NCBI GenBank assembly: GCA_040389305.1 | Contig: JAZKAD010000048.1 | Span: 1-51,174 of the forward strand | Source of the DNA: JAZKAD01 sp040389305 | GTDB taxonomy: Bacteria; Pseudomonadota; Alphaproteobacteria; Rickettsiales; Rickettsiaceae | Length of the DNA: 51,174 bases | Direction: 5' to 3' | Shown here: positions 1-8,042 of the stretch, piece by piece | Position numbering within the stretch: the first letter of the stretch is position 1 | Layout: each line of letters starts with the position of its first letter | Made by a program: the position numbers and the translations under genes | The notes under the pieces: generated by a model | Databases searched by the model: none | What the model was told of the DNA's origin: nothing | The model's input: only the letters and a program-made list of their open reading frames with translations

Positions 1-38
1 CAATGCGGCTTGTCTCTGTTAAATTTAACTTTAGCCAT
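1..38 (-). CDS. tuf: Elongation factor Tu, 5' end only
   Basis: Only the first twelve codons are inside the window; the gene runs off its left edge. Read on the minus strand from the ATG at 38 they give MAKVKFNRDKPH, the usual EF-Tu N-terminus before the G1 loop. An AGGAGA Shine-Dalgarno lies about 8 bases upstream of the ATG. EF-Tu delivers aminoacyl-tRNA to the ribosome. The gene follows fusA by 12 bases on the same strand, so it is the last recognisable member of a str operon (rpsL, rpsG, fusA, tuf). The identification rests on a short peptide plus position, but the combination is distinctive. Confidence 0.85.
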   Translation of the reverse strand, partial: MAKVKFNRDKPH

Positions 39-50
39 AATTTAGTCTCC

Positions 51-2126
51 TTATTTTTTAGATTTTATACTATCAGCAACGTGCTGAGGTACTTGATCAT
101 AATGTGCAAATTGCATAGTGTATTGCGCCCTTCCCTGAGAAAGAGATCTTAGTGTATTTACATAACCAAACATCTCTGCAAGAGGAACATAAGCATTGAT
201 TACCTGAGCATTACCGCGTGGGTCCATGCTTTGCATTTGACCTCTACGGCTATTTAAGTCTCCGATAATATCACCCATATACTCGTCTGGTGTTACTACT
301 TCTACTTTCATAATTGGCTCAAGCAAACGAGGATCTGCTTTTGGCATACCTTCTTTGAAGGCATAGCGTGCAGCGGTTTCAAAAGCCATAACGCTTGAAT
401 CTACCTCGTGGAACGCTCCATCTATAAGAGTAGCTTTAAAGTCTATCATTGGATATCCGGCTACTACGCCACTTTCTAGAATGGTATTTAAGCCTTTCTC
501 CACTCCTGGAATATATTCTCTAGGGACCGAGCCACCAAAGATCTTAGACTCAAATTGAAAACCCGAGCCAGGCTCTAAAGGTTCAAAAATAATCTTAACA
601 CGAGCAAATTGTCCAGCACCACCAGTTTGTTTTTTGTGAGTGTAATCTACTTCCGTAGATTTAGTAATGGTCTCGCGATAAGCTACCTGAGGAGCACCAA
701 CATTGGCTTCGACTTTAAACTCGCGCTTCATACGATCAACGATGATTTCTAAATGAAGCTCACCCATTCCTTTAATTACAGTTTGTCCAGATTCTCTGTC
801 TGTAGACACTCTAAATGATGGATCTTCAGCTGCAAGTCTTGATAATGCAAACGACATTTTCTCTTGATCGGCTGTAGTCTTAGGCTCAACTGCAAGCTCT
901 ATAACTGGATCAGGGAATTCCATGCGCTCTAGAATAACTTGATTGTCTACAGAAGATAGAGTATCGCCTGTTGTAGTATTTTTAAGACCAGCAAATGCCA
1001 CGATTTCACCAGCGCCGACTTCTTTTACATCTTCGCGATCGTTAGCATGCATCATAAGCATGCGGCCCACACGCTCTTTCTGATCTTTTACTGTATTTAT
1101 GATAGTGCTTCCTGTCTGTAGTCTTCCAGAATAAACACGCACAAATGTTAGTGTGCCTACAAATGGGTCATTCATTACTTTAAATGCAAGACCTGCGAAA
1201 GGCTCATCTTCAACGCCTTTACGCTCGATTGCATTACCGGTTTTTACATCAATGCATTCTAGTGGCGGTAAATCAAGCGGCGATGGTAGATAGTCTACCA
1301 CGGCATCTAGTAAAGGTTGTACCCCTTTATTTTTAAATGCACTGCCACATAGCACAGGTACAAATTTAGCTTCAATAGTACCTTTTCTGATGCATGACTT
1401 AATTTGATCTTCAGACATTTCTTCGCCCGATAGATACTTTTCAAGTAGCTCATCATCAACTTCTATTGCTGTATCTAAAAGCATTCCACGGTATTCCTTG
1501 GCTTTTTCCATAAGATCCGCTGGAATGTCCTCGTATGCAAACTCAGCACCTAGGCTTTCGTCTTTCCATATAATTGCCTTCATTCTAATAAGGTCAACTA
1601 CACCACGAAATGTATCCTCTATCCCTACTGGAAACTGAGTAACAAGTGGTACTGCACCTAAACGATCCTTGATCATATCAACGCAACGGAAGAAATTTGC
1701 TCCCATTCTGTCCATTTTGTTAACAAAGCACATACGAGGGACTTTGTATTTATCCGCTTGACGCCAAACAGTTTCAGATTGCGGTTCAACACCAGCAACA
1801 CCATCAAAAACAGCTACTGCGCCATCTAGGACGCGAAGTGATCTCTCAACTTCAATGGTAAAGTCTACGTGCCCTGGAGTATCAATAATATTAATACGTT
1901 TATCATTCCAAAAGCATGTTGTAGCAGCGGAAGTAATTGTAATACCACGCTCTTGCTCTTGCTCCATCCAATCCATGGTAGCGCCACCATCATGCACTTC
2001 GCCTATTTTATGCGATTTACCTGTATAGTATAAAATACGCTCAGTAGTAGTGGTTTTACCAGCATCAATATGCGCGCAAATACCAATATTGCGTATATTT
2101 GCTAAATTTGATTTGGACTTGGACAT
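51..2126 (-). CDS. fusA: Elongation factor G
   Basis: This GTPase drives ribosomal translocation and, with RRF, ribosome recycling. The 691-residue protein has the normal bacterial length. Near the N-terminus are the G1 motif AHIDAGKTT, G3 DTPGHVDF and G4 NKMDR, followed by domains II to V with typical late motifs such as GELHLEI and SRRGQ. The open frame extends 39 codons further upstream, but that extension lies within rpsG and has no EF-G similarity. The start at 2126 (MSKSKSNLANIRNIGI) is the family start and sits 7 bases after the rpsG stop. It is co-transcribed with rpsL and rpsG upstream and tuf downstream. Confidence 0.97.
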   Translation of the reverse strand: MSKSKSNLANIRNIGICAHIDAGKTTTTERILYYTGKSHKIGEVHDGGATMDWMEQEQERGITITSAATTCFWNDKRINIIDTPGHVDFTIEVERSLRVLDGAVAVFDGVAGVEPQSETVWRQADKYKVPRMCFVNKMDRMGANFFRCVDMIKDRLGAVPLVTQFPVGIEDTFRGVVDLIRMKAIIWKDESLGAEFAYEDIPADLMEKAKEYRGMLLDTAIEVDDELLEKYLSGEEMSEDQIKSCIRKGTIEAKFVPVLCGSAFKNKGVQPLLDAVVDYLPSPLDLPPLECIDVKTGNAIERKGVEDEPFAGLAFKVMNDPFVGTLTFVRVYSGRLQTGSTIINTVKDQKERVGRMLMMHANDREDVKEVGAGEIVAFAGLKNTTTGDTLSSVDNQVILERMEFPDPVIELAVEPKTTADQEKMSFALSRLAAEDPSFRVSTDRESGQTVIKGMGELHLEIIVDRMKREFKVEANVGAPQVAYRETITKSTEVDYTHKKQTGGAGQFARVKIIFEPLEPGSGFQFESKIFGGSVPREYIPGVEKGLNTILESGVVAGYPMIDFKATLIDGAFHEVDSSVMAFETAARYAFKEGMPKADPRLLEPIMKVEVVTPDEYMGDIIGDLNSRRGQMQSMDPRGNAQVINAYVPLAEMFGYVNTLRSLSQGRAQYTMQFAHYDQVPQHVADSIKSKK

Positions 2127-2133
2127 ATATTTA

Positions 2134-2616
2134 TTACCTGCTATTTCCAACAGCCAAGTGAGCAAACGCTTTGTTTGCTTCAGCCATTTTATGTGTATCT
2201 TCTTTTTTCTTAACCCCAGCGCCACGATTATTTGAAGCTTCAAACAACTCTTCCGCTAGTCTGTCTATCATGCTTTTTTCTGAGCGCTTTGTAGCGGCGG
2301 CAATAAGCCAACGCGTAGCTAAAGCATAGCTTCTTGCTTCGCTCACCGGAGATGGCACCTGATAGTTCGCTCCGCCAACGCGCACTGATTTCACTTCTAG
2401 ATAAGGCCTTACATTTGTAATGGCGTTATTAAAAGCTTCAAAGGCTTCAAGTTTATGCTTTTTATGAATCTTATCAAAAGCTCCATAAACTATCTTTTCT
2501 GCTAGAGCTTTTTTCCCCGCTTCCATGACATTATTTATAAAACGCGCTACAACAACGCTTTTATATTTTGCATCTGGCAGAATTTCTCTTTTTTTTGCAG
2601 CGTGACGACGTGACAT
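2134..2616 (-). CDS. rpsG: 30S ribosomal protein S7
   Basis: S7 nucleates assembly of the 30S head by binding the 3' domain of 16S rRNA. The protein has 160 residues, the usual bacterial length, and begins MSRRHAAKKREILPD. The family core VRVGGANYQVPSPVS sits in the middle and a helical C-terminal half follows. It lies between rpsL (26 bases upstream) and fusA (7 bases downstream) in the str operon. In other bacteria S7 represses this operon by binding the rpsL-rpsG intergenic mRNA. The 26-base spacer here is short, so that mode of control is not evident from the sequence. Confidence 0.97.
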   Translation of the reverse strand: MSRRHAAKKREILPDAKYKSVVVARFINNVMEAGKKALAEKIVYGAFDKIHKKHKLEAFEAFNNAITNVRPYLEVKSVRVGGANYQVPSPVSEARSYALATRWLIAAATKRSEKSMIDRLAEELFEASNNRGAGVKKKEDTHKMAEANKAFAHLAVGNSR

Positions 2617-2642
2617 GCTATCTCTCTATTATACTTTAATTA

Positions 2643-3014
2643 TTATTTAGGACGTTTAACACCATACTTAGAACGGCCTTGCTTACGGTTTTTAACTCCT
2701 TGAGTATCATATGCACCACGAACAATATGGTAACGCACACCCGGTAGATCTGGTACACGTCCGCCACGAACAAGCACCGTAGAGTGCTCCTGCAAGTTGT
2801 GTCCTTCACCCGGAATATAAGCATTTATATAAAAACCATTACTAAGGCGAACTCTAGCCATTTTACGTAGAGCTGAGTTAGGCTTTTTAGGTGTTACAGT
2901 TTTTACAATAACACAGACGCCTTTCGCAAAAGGGTTGTTTTGCAAAGCTGGGGATTTAGTTTTTTTGACCTTGGGATTTCTACCAAAGCGTACTAATTGG
3001 TTGTTCGTTGGCAT
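2643..3014 (-). CDS. rpsL: 30S ribosomal protein S12
   Basis: S12 monitors codon-anticodon pairing at the decoding centre. The 123-residue protein carries the TPKKPNSALRK loop with Lys43 (Met counted as 1), the first position of streptomycin-resistance changes. In the second such loop it reads RGGRVPDLPGV, so Pro88 replaces the lysine found in E. coli. Rickettsia S12 has, from memory, a proline at the same place, so this looks like a lineage trait rather than a new mutation. The gene is first in the str operon, with a GGAG Shine-Dalgarno 9 bases before the ATG and a good promoter at 3064-3093. Confidence 0.97.
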   Translation of the reverse strand: MPTNNQLVRFGRNPKVKKTKSPALQNNPFAKGVCVIVKTVTPKKPNSALRKMARVRLSNGFYINAYIPGEGHNLQEHSTVLVRGGRVPDLPGVRYHIVRGAYDTQGVKNRKQGRSKYGVKRPK

Positions 3015-3063
3015 TAAATTAACTCCAAATTATCATGACTTTTTATCATGGAAGTGAGTAGGC

Positions 3064-3093
3064 ATAATATCTCATGACCTCTTAAGAAGTCAA
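3064..3093 (-). promoter_or_regulatory. Promoter of the str operon
   Basis: Read on the minus strand there is TTGACT, an 18-base spacer and TATTAT, placed 50 bases before the rpsL start. This is a good match to the sigma-70 consensus in a 161-base gap that must hold the operon promoter. A second TTGACT farther upstream has no acceptable -10 box at the right distance. Confidence 0.65.
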
Positions 3094-3175
3094 TAAATCT
3101 ACTGTAATAGCGCAGGACTATAATCAATTTCAGTCAAAGAGGCAAGAGATTTTATTATCAAAAAGCAATAAAATA

Positions 3176-4642
3176 CTACTCACTCTCCTCAGCATGTACT
3201 ACACCAACTATTTTAGAGTTCCATTCGGATACATCTGGGTATGGTGGCACTTCTTTATCATTATCTCTTTGTTGAAAAAGCAAAGACGCTATATTACGCA
3301 ATGAGCCATTATATGCTTTCCACATCTCAGCTATCAAAGCTCCAAGCTCAGAATGCACAGCTGGCGCATCTTGTCTACAACCAAAACCAACGCCATCTAC
3401 TATAATGCGGTAACCTTTATTCCATAGACCGCTATTTTTTAAGGCTTCGTCTACTGCGGCTTGAGTACTTAAGGTCTGGCGTTCTGTATATGGTTGATTG
3501 CTTTGTAAGAGCACATGAAATTCTTTTTTATCTTCTTCCTTATTACTCGGGTCAATATTGGCAATGAATTCCAAAGCCGCGTCTTTAGCGGTAGTTGCTG
3601 TATTAGGCCTTTGCGCTCCTTCAGATGCTGTGTCCACTATTGCTGCAGATAGTTCGAATTGCTTTATTAAATCTTGGGCAAGTAGACTTTCCGTTAATTT
3701 ACGAGTCTCTCCTTCTGCATAATTTGCATACACCCTACCAGCAACCCTGCCAGAAGGCGCGTCACCTTGGGCATACTGAATAAGGGGATCATCTGGATTT
3801 AATCTAATACCAGTATTATGTGCTAATGTCTTAAGATAATCCTGCCCTTCTTCTACACGCGCAATATCCTCTCCGGAGCTCAAAGATGTTTCTAATGTAT
3901 CAATATCTTTTGTAGATAAAAGCCTCCTAAGAACTTCAGGATTTACCCCATCTATGTTGGCCCAAAGTTCTCTTTGACCCGCTAAAATAGAGGTATTACC
4001 TTTGACTACGAGGCCTTTTTCAAGGTTATGCTTGAAATCTATAATTCTAGGAATCAAACCTATGCGAGAAGCTCCTGCTATCCATGCTGCATCATATGCT
4101 TCATGAGAAGGATCCATACGGTCTATCAATCCTAGCTTTCTAGCCGCTTCAAAATATTCACGCTTATGCTTTGCCATCCAACCTTGGGACGATAACTCGT
4201 TACGCTCCTGCCCGGCCTTTCTACCGAACGCATGCTGACCTATATATAAAATCAAATCCGCGGCATCATGAATAGAGATAGTATCGGTATTCATCAACCC
4301 TTCTCGTAAAAGCTTGGCGTTGAATGCCGCGGGATTTGGTTGATTTGCACCAGATGCAATAACTACGGTATATATAGATTTAAATAGCTGCAATGGGTCT
4401 TTAAATCCCCCCATCCTATTTATATCTTCCCATAATTTGTGAGGCTCAAAATATCCAGCAAGATAGAAAATTTTGAGCAATGCTTCTTGCTCAGTAGCTT
4501 TATCGCTAGTAGTTGGTTGCCCTCTCGCTATGTACTTGCCATTGAATCCCATTGCTTCTGCAGCTAGTTCAAATTTCGAAGCTGCATGTGCCGATACTGA
4601 CGCAGCTGCTATTGCCACCATAGCTATCATTTCTTTTGCCAT
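3176..4642 (-). CDS. Exported protein of unknown function coupled to ettA
   Basis: I do not recognise a named family. The 488-residue product starts with a short hydrophobic segment ending in an AHA-A signal-peptidase site near residue 20, so export to the periplasm or beyond is likely. The most family-like part is the C-terminal half: TATTAKDAALEFI, then a strand and SNQPYTERQTL, then GYRIIVDGVGFGC and HSELGALIAEMWK. That strand-then-RQ pattern loosely resembles DUF218/YdcF-type proteins, but this is only an inference. The start codon overlaps the stop of ettA by one base (TAATG), so the two are probably translationally coupled. A second in-frame ATG at codon 5 is a possible alternative start. 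Confidence 0.75.
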   Translation of the reverse strand: MAKEMIAMVAIAAASVSAHAASKFELAAEAMGFNGKYIARGQPTTSDKATEQEALLKIFYLAGYFEPHKLWEDINRMGGFKDPLQLFKSIYTVVIASGANQPNPAAFNAKLLREGLMNTDTISIHDAADLILYIGQHAFGRKAGQERNELSSQGWMAKHKREYFEAARKLGLIDRMDPSHEAYDAAWIAGASRIGLIPRIIDFKHNLEKGLVVKGNTSILAGQRELWANIDGVNPEVLRRLLSTKDIDTLETSLSSGEDIARVEEGQDYLKTLAHNTGIRLNPDDPLIQYAQGDAPSGRVAGRVYANYAEGETRKLTESLLAQDLIKQFELSAAIVDTASEGAQRPNTATTAKDAALEFIANIDPSNKEEDKKEFHVLLQSNQPYTERQTLSTQAAVDEALKNSGLWNKGYRIIVDGVGFGCRQDAPAVHSELGALIAEMWKAYNGSLRNIASLLFQQRDNDKEVPPYPDVSEWNSKIVGVVHAEESE

Positions 4643-6309
4643 TAATTCAATCTCTTATGCTTGAATTTCGGATTGGTCACATCTTGACCTAGTTGGCTTA
4701 GCATATATTCGTGATAATCCTGATAATTACCCTCGAACCATGTAGCATCACCAGCTCTATCAAATGCCAAGATGTGAGTTGAAATACGATCTAGGAACCA
4801 CCTATCATGCGTTATTACAAAAACACATCCAGCGAAGTCTAAAATCGCATCCTCAAGGGCCCGTAATGTATCAACGTCAAGGTCATTGGATGGCTCATCG
4901 AGAAGTAGCACATTCGCTCCCTCTTTTAGCATCTTGGCCATATGTACTCTATTGCGTTCACCGCCAGAAAGATGCCCGACTTTTTTTTGCTGATCTGCGC
5001 CTTTAAAATTAAAGGCCGAACAATAAGCCCGGCTTTTAACCACTCTATCTCCTAGTTGCATGTCATCTATGCCATCCGCTATTTCTTCCCATACAGTCTT
5101 ATTACCATCTAAATGATCGCGTGATTGGTCGATATATCCAAGCTTCACTGTAGACCCTACTCTCACTTCTCCGGAATCTGGTTTTTCTTTACCGGTTAGC
5201 ATATTGAAGAATGTAGTTTTACCAGCGCCGTTAGGACCAATGATCCCGACGATTGCACCTGGGGGCACTATGAAGCTAAGATCCGTTAGTAAAGCCCTGC
5301 CATTGAATTGCTTGGACAGATGATTCACTTCAACCACCATATCTCCAAGGCGAGGGCCATTTGGAATAACTATTTGTGCGACATTTGTACTCTTGTCCTG
5401 TTGCTTCGTCAGTAGGTCTTGATAAGCTGTAATCCTCGCCTTGCTCTTGGCTTGACGAGCTTTGGGAGACTGACGAATCCATTCAAGTTCTTTTTTAAGT
5501 TGCTTATTACGCGAACTCTCTTCCTTCTCTTCTAGATCCATTTTGGCTTGCTTTTGCTCTAGCCAGGCAGAATAGTTCGAATGCCATGGCACACATGAAC
5601 CGTGATCGATTTCTAGGATCCATTCAGTCACGTTATCCAGGAAATATCTATCATGCGTAATGACCACGACTGTTCCTTTATACTCTTTCAAGTAATGCTC
5701 AAGCCACGATACAGATTCTGCATCCAAATGGTTGGTAGGTTCATCAAGCAAAATCATCCCTGGTTTTTCAAGCAATAACTTACAAAGCGCAACGCGGCGC
5801 TTCTCACCACCAGAAATTTTGGTAATATCCGCGTCCTTAGGCGGACATCTTAAAGCTTGCATGGCAATTTCAATCTCACGCTCTAAGTTCCAAGCATCGG
5901 CTGCATCAATTTTCTCCTGAAGATCCCCCTGTTTTGCAAGTAGATCATTCATTTCATCATCAGTCATTTCCTCTGCAAAACGCGCACTTATCACGTTAAA
6001 CTCATCGATCAAAGCTTTTTTCTCAGACAAGCCTTCCATGATATTTTCAAAAACATTTTTGCTAGGATCAAGCTTTGGCTCTTGCGACAAATGACCAATT
6101 TTTAGGCCTTCCATAGCCCAAGCCTCACCATCAAACTCTTTATCTTCACCAGCCATGATACGTAGAAGAGTAGATTTACCAGCACCGTTATGGCCAATGA
6201 TTCCTATCTTTGCTCCTGGAAGGAAAGATAACCAAGTTTCTTTGATGATCTGTTTACCATTAATATGCTTAGTTAAGCCCTTCATTACATATACGTATTG
6301 TGTAGACAT
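4642..6309 (-). CDS. ettA: Energy-dependent translational throttle protein EttA (ABC-F)
   Basis: EttA binds the ribosomal E site and gates entry into the elongation cycle according to ADP/ATP. The protein has 555 residues, the length of E. coli EttA. It has two ABC domains: Walker A GHNGAGKS, signature SGGEKRR and Walker B LLDEPTNHLD in the first; GPNGAGKT, LSGGERNR and LLDEPSNDLD in the second. Between them lies the charged P-site tRNA-interaction linker (EWIRQSPKARQAKSKAR). There are no membrane segments, as expected for ABC-F. A GAGG Shine-Dalgarno precedes the ATG, and a promoter is visible at 6380-6409. Other ABC-F subgroups such as Uup are less likely because of the length and the linker motif. 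Confidence 0.95.
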   Translation of the reverse strand: MSTQYVYVMKGLTKHINGKQIIKETWLSFLPGAKIGIIGHNGAGKSTLLRIMAGEDKEFDGEAWAMEGLKIGHLSQEPKLDPSKNVFENIMEGLSEKKALIDEFNVISARFAEEMTDDEMNDLLAKQGDLQEKIDAADAWNLEREIEIAMQALRCPPKDADITKISGGEKRRVALCKLLLEKPGMILLDEPTNHLDAESVSWLEHYLKEYKGTVVVITHDRYFLDNVTEWILEIDHGSCVPWHSNYSAWLEQKQAKMDLEEKEESSRNKQLKKELEWIRQSPKARQAKSKARITAYQDLLTKQQDKSTNVAQIVIPNGPRLGDMVVEVNHLSKQFNGRALLTDLSFIVPPGAIVGIIGPNGAGKTTFFNMLTGKEKPDSGEVRVGSTVKLGYIDQSRDHLDGNKTVWEEIADGIDDMQLGDRVVKSRAYCSAFNFKGADQQKKVGHLSGGERNRVHMAKMLKEGANVLLLDEPSNDLDVDTLRALEDAILDFAGCVFVITHDRWFLDRISTHILAFDRAGDATWFEGNYQDYHEYMLSQLGQDVTNPKFKHKRLN

Positions 6310-6379
6310 GTTACCTCAAGAGATTGTGAATTTTAACGGCACAAAATATGCTAAAATTATAAAAAATGCTATGATATTT

Positions 6380-6409
6380 ATTATATGGGGTTTCTGCAAC
6401 CCTACTCAA
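6380..6409 (-). promoter_or_regulatory. Promoter of ettA
   Basis: On the minus strand TTGAGT, an 18-base spacer and a perfect TATAAT lie 71 bases upstream of the ettA start, just downstream of the rplS terminator. The spacer itself contains a small GGGTT/AACCC inverted repeat. Confidence 0.6.
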
Positions 6410-6454
6410 GAGAAAAAACTAGGTAGCTCAGAATAAAGATGCATTTGAGCAAAA

Positions 6455-6494
6455 AAAATAGCCTATCTCTACATACGCGGAGATAGGCTATTTT
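6455..6494 (-). terminator. Rho-independent terminator after rplS
   Basis: A perfect 15-base-pair stem (AAAATAGCCTATCTC and its complement) surrounds a 10-base loop. On the minus strand the stem is followed by a run of eight T, so it ends transcripts of trmD-rplS 32 bases past the rplS stop. Flanking A residues also give a short T run on the plus strand, but no plus-strand gene needs it. Confidence 0.93.
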
Positions 6495-6525
6495 AGTAAA
6501 TGTTACTCTGCAACCTTACCGCAGC

Positions 6526-6921
6526 TTAAGCAGTGGCTATGCTCTCTTTAACAGGACGCGCGGCTCTTTTTTCTTTAATACGAGCAGCTTTACCTCTGAG
6601 ATTACGCAAATAATAGAGTTTTGCACGACGTACATCGCCATGTCTTATGACTTGGATACTTTGAACGATAGGGGAGTATAGCATGAATTTTCTTTCAACG
6701 CCTTCACCATGGCTGATTTTACGCACCACGAAAGATGAATTGACGGCCGCATTTCTGCGCGCGATCACAACCCCTTCATATGCCTGGATTCTTTCATTTG
6801 CGCCTTCGATGATGCGCACATTTACCTTAACGGTATCTCCAGCTACAAAATCAGGAATCGCTGCCTTGCTAGCAAAAAACCATCTACCCTTTTTAATGTA
6901 AGTAAACTTCTGCTGCTTCAA
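6526..6921 (-). CDS. rplS: 50S ribosomal protein L19, with 5' frameshift
   Basis: L19 sits at the 30S-50S interface. The body is clear: IPDFVAGDTVKVNVRI, AYEGVVIARR, VRKISHGEGVERKF, YSPIVQSI and RRAKLYYLRNLRGKAARIKE. The continuous frame only reaches back to a TTG at 6921 without a Shine-Dalgarno. The expected start is the ATG at 6940, which has a perfect AAGGAG 9 bases upstream and encodes MNIVEKFEAAEV, the normal L19 N-terminus. That frame, however, meets a TAA after 15 codons and is offset by one base from the body. Either one base is extra in the assembly (for example in the GTTT at codon 12) or the cell frameshifts. It pairs with trmD as in most bacteria; rpsP lies elsewhere and rimM is not in the window. 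Confidence 0.9.
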   Translation of the reverse strand: MKQQKFTYIKKGRWFFASKAAIPDFVAGDTVKVNVRIIEGANERIQAYEGVVIARRNAAVNSSFVVRKISHGEGVERKFMLYSPIVQSIQVIRHGDVRRAKLYYLRNLRGKAARIKEKRAARPVKESIATA

Positions 6922-6963
6922 ATTTTTCTACTATATTCATTTCCACATACTCCTTACAAATAA

Positions 6964-7692
6964 CTATTTATTTTTAGGCTCTAATAAATCTGGTCTGCGC
7001 TCCTTGGTCACCCTTAGCGCTTGCTTTGATCTCCAATTTTCTATTTCCTTGTGATTGCCGGATAATAGAACTTCAGGAACAGCGCGTCCACGCCACTCAG
7101 CGGGTCTTGTATATAATGGGTATTCCAACCCACCAATAAATCCGCCCCCAATATCTCCAAAAGACTCTTCAGATAATGTTTTTTGATTCTGAAGAACTCC
7201 AGGTAAAAGCCTTATACAGGCATCAAGAAGGCATAAAGCAGCCCCCTCTCCCCCAGACAAAATAAAATCACCTAGACTAATTTCTGTCGCATTATACTCT
7301 TCAATCACTCTCTCGTCAATGCCTTCGAAGCGCCCACAAAGGATTATTATTTCCTTTTCACTAACAATCTTTTCTACAAGCCTTTGATTTATAGGTATTC
7401 CACGTGGAGACAGATAATAAATTTTTGCATTGGGATTTTTTTTTGCAGCATGATCTAACGCATCCCCTAAAACATCGGACCTCATAACAAGTCCATTCCC
7501 ACCGCCAAAAGGCTCATCATCAACATTTTTATGCTTAGTCAGACCAAAATCTCTGAGATTTATTGCATCATAAGACCATATATTTTTTTTAAGAGCAGTG
7601 CCGGATAAAGAATGCTGCAAAATTCCCGGAAACATTTCGGGAAAAAGAGATAGAATTGCTGCGTGAAAAATTTCAGATTGCGTGTCAGTCAT
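6964..7692 (-). CDS. trmD: tRNA (guanine-N1)-methyltransferase
   Basis: TrmD methylates G37 of tRNAs reading CNN/GNN codons with S-adenosylmethionine, preventing +1 frameshifts. The 242-residue protein has the SPOUT trefoil-knot motifs LCGRFEGIDERV, EISLGDFILSGGE and EYPLYTRP, and the C-terminal EVLLSGNHKEIENWR. The usual PYGGGxGMVM motif reads PFGGGNGLVM, a mild change. The gene is 23 bases upstream of the L19 start and shares its terminator. An extra N-terminal segment of about ten residues (MTDTQSEIFH) precedes the usual start. Confidence 0.96.
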   Translation of the reverse strand: MTDTQSEIFHAAILSLFPEMFPGILQHSLSGTALKKNIWSYDAINLRDFGLTKHKNVDDEPFGGGNGLVMRSDVLGDALDHAAKKNPNAKIYYLSPRGIPINQRLVEKIVSEKEIIILCGRFEGIDERVIEEYNATEISLGDFILSGGEGAALCLLDACIRLLPGVLQNQKTLSEESFGDIGGGFIGGLEYPLYTRPAEWRGRAVPEVLLSGNHKEIENWRSKQALRVTKERRPDLLEPKNK

Positions 7693-8042
7693 ATATTTAT
7701 AAATATCATATATCTTGAAATAGAACTAGAGTAAAAAATACAACTATAGATTATTTTTTGCTTGCATAATATATTATAGGTTGTATTCTTATCTTTAAGT
7801 ACTGCGCCTGGTCTGTGCGTGTGTTACCAAACGCAGTACGTAACATAGCGCCTTTTGAACCAAATTCACCGACGAACTTACTTCTGTAAGCTCCTTTCTC
7901 TCTCTCGGCTTAATCAGTTCAAGAGGCGCGACAATTTTTTTAAGCTCTCCTATTTCGTTCCAACGCATTCTTTTGCAAAAAAAATCTAGACGTCAGAAAT
8001 TAAACTGAATATAGATAGGGAGCAGCGCAAGGAATTAAAACT
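7693..8042. other. 350-base gene-free region with nested inverted repeats
   Basis: No plausible gene was found. Two structures stand out. The first pairs 7801-7812 with 7826-7837 (ACTGCGCCTGGT against ACCAAACGCAGT), with two mismatches that become G-U pairs if the minus strand is transcribed. The second pairs 7851-7863 with 7919-7931 over 13 bases with one G-U pair on the plus strand. It encloses CCGA/TCGG and a CTTAC-TTCT-GTAAG hairpin. Together they look like a folded RNA or a small palindromic element. The region must also hold the promoters of the divergent trmD and peptidase genes. An AAGGA Shine-Dalgarno precedes the gene at 8043. Confidence 0.5.
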
